Assembly (NCBI GenBank): GCA_003526765.1 | Contig: DPXZ01000008.1 | Location: 1-5,848, forward strand | DNA from: Fervidobacterium sp. | GTDB lineage: Bacteria; Thermotogota; Thermotogae; Thermotogales; Fervidobacteriaceae | Direction: 5' to 3' | DNA: 5,848 nucleotides | Part shown: one piece after another, positions 5,410-5,848 of the stretch | Position numbering within the stretch: the first letter of the stretch is position 1 | Layout of the letters: each line of letters opens with the position of its first letter | Notes under the pieces: model-generated | The model's database searches: none | What the model saw: the letters and a program-made list of their open reading frames with translations, nothing else | What the model was told of the DNA's origin: nothing | Position numbers and translations under genes: made by a program

Positions 5410-5848
5410 ATGGCTAAAATTACTTGCAAGAGCATTCTTACAAAGAGCAAACTCCCGGGTGCGGATTATTGTTGCAACATATATGTTGGTTGCACGCATG
5501 GTTGCGTGTACTGTTATGCACGTTTCATGAAACGCTTCACTGGTCATGAAGGCGATGTGTGGGGACAATTTGTTGATTACAAGGCGAATGCGCTGGATGT
5601 GTTGAAGGAAGAGATTTCAAAAGTGCGTTGGAACGAACACATATTGCTCGCCAGTGTCACGGACGATTATCAACCCATTGAGAGAAAATTGGAACTGACT
5701 CGGGAGTGTTTGAAGATCATGGCTAATTACGATGTCAACGTTGATATCCTCACAAAATCCAGTCTTATACTCAGAGATGTGGATGTGATAAGAAGATTTT
5801 CACGATGTGAGGTGGGGATAAGTTGTGGAATAGACGATAAACGTGCAT
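5410..5848 (+). CDS. Radical SAM protein, SPL/COG1533 family (N-terminal part, runs off the window)
   Basis: The first 146 residues are present and the frame is still open at the window edge. Family members are about 280-300 residues, so roughly half is visible. The start KITCKSILTKSKLPGADY and the cluster-binding motif GCTHGCVYCYARFM, with Cys28, Cys32 and Cys35 (CxxxCxxC), identify a radical SAM enzyme. The three cysteines ligate a [4Fe-4S] cluster that cleaves S-adenosylmethionine. WGQFVDYKANALDVLKEE (51-68) and SVTDDYQPIERKLELTRE (82-99) are typical of the group related to spore photoproduct lyase (COG1533, SplB-like). In a non-spore-former this is not expected to be a true photoproduct lyase, and the substrate of such relatives is generally unknown. 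The ATG at 5410 has GGAAGTGA at 5396-5403 at good spacing. An out-of-frame ATG at 5394 soon meets TAA. The gene has its own promoter and is divergent from the nuclease gene, so a link to the restriction-like pair is not indicated. Confidence 0.9.
   Translation, partial: MAKITCKSILTKSKLPGADYCCNIYVGCTHGCVYCYARFMKRFTGHEGDVWGQFVDYKANALDVLKEEISKVRWNEHILLASVTDDYQPIERKLELTRECLKIMANYDVNVDILTKSSLILRDVDVIRRFSRCEVGISCGIDDKRA

Noticed and set aside
1..5848. CRISPR array, tRNA, rRNA or insertion sequence
   Set aside because: I saw no regularly spaced long repeats, no cloverleaf with conserved T-loop bases, and no transposase or terminal inverted repeats.

Overview
This window looks like an ordinary bacterial chromosome: AT-rich, densely coding, with clear Shine-Dalgarno (SD) sites and GTG/TTG as well as ATG starts. 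The codon style is rich in AGA/AGG arginine, ATA isoleucine and lysine/glutamate. Together with the gene families, this would fit an anaerobic thermophile such as a member of the Thermotogota (Fervidobacterium/Thermosipho/Kosmotoga type). That placement is an impression, because there is no rRNA or other marker gene here. No tRNA, rRNA, CRISPR array, insertion sequence or convincing factor-independent terminator was seen.

Layout. Positions 1-177 hold the 3' end of an unidentified gene on the plus strand. Two genes on the same strand follow, 25 bp apart and probably one operon. The first (225-1721) is a polytopic membrane protein with two DUF1538 repeats. The second (1747-2400) encodes two PII-like domains in tandem. 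The simplest reading is a membrane transporter controlled by a PII-type sensor. The PII gene carries a strong SD and an ATG exactly at the boundary between its two domains, so a free single-domain product may also be made.

Three genes follow on the minus strand, read from right to left. They are a PD-(D/E)XK-fold nuclease with a C-terminal DUF5655-like domain (4304-5224), an N4-cytosine/N6-adenine type DNA methyltransferase (3256-4218), and an NlpC/P60 peptidase with an N-terminal SH3-like region and no signal peptide (2482-3222). The nuclease and methyltransferase side by side suggest a restriction-modification or related defence cassette, although neither sequence gives the target site. The peptidase resembles cytoplasmic murein-peptide recycling enzymes and may be only a neighbour. 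For all three genes the best SD selects a start downstream of the longest possible reading frame.

A 185-bp AT-rich divergent region (5225-5409) separates the nuclease gene from a plus-strand radical SAM gene of the SPL/COG1533 type that runs off the window at 5848. It holds an ideal extended -10 promoter for the radical SAM gene, a perfect 12-bp palindrome, and two sets of short direct repeats that could be regulator sites.
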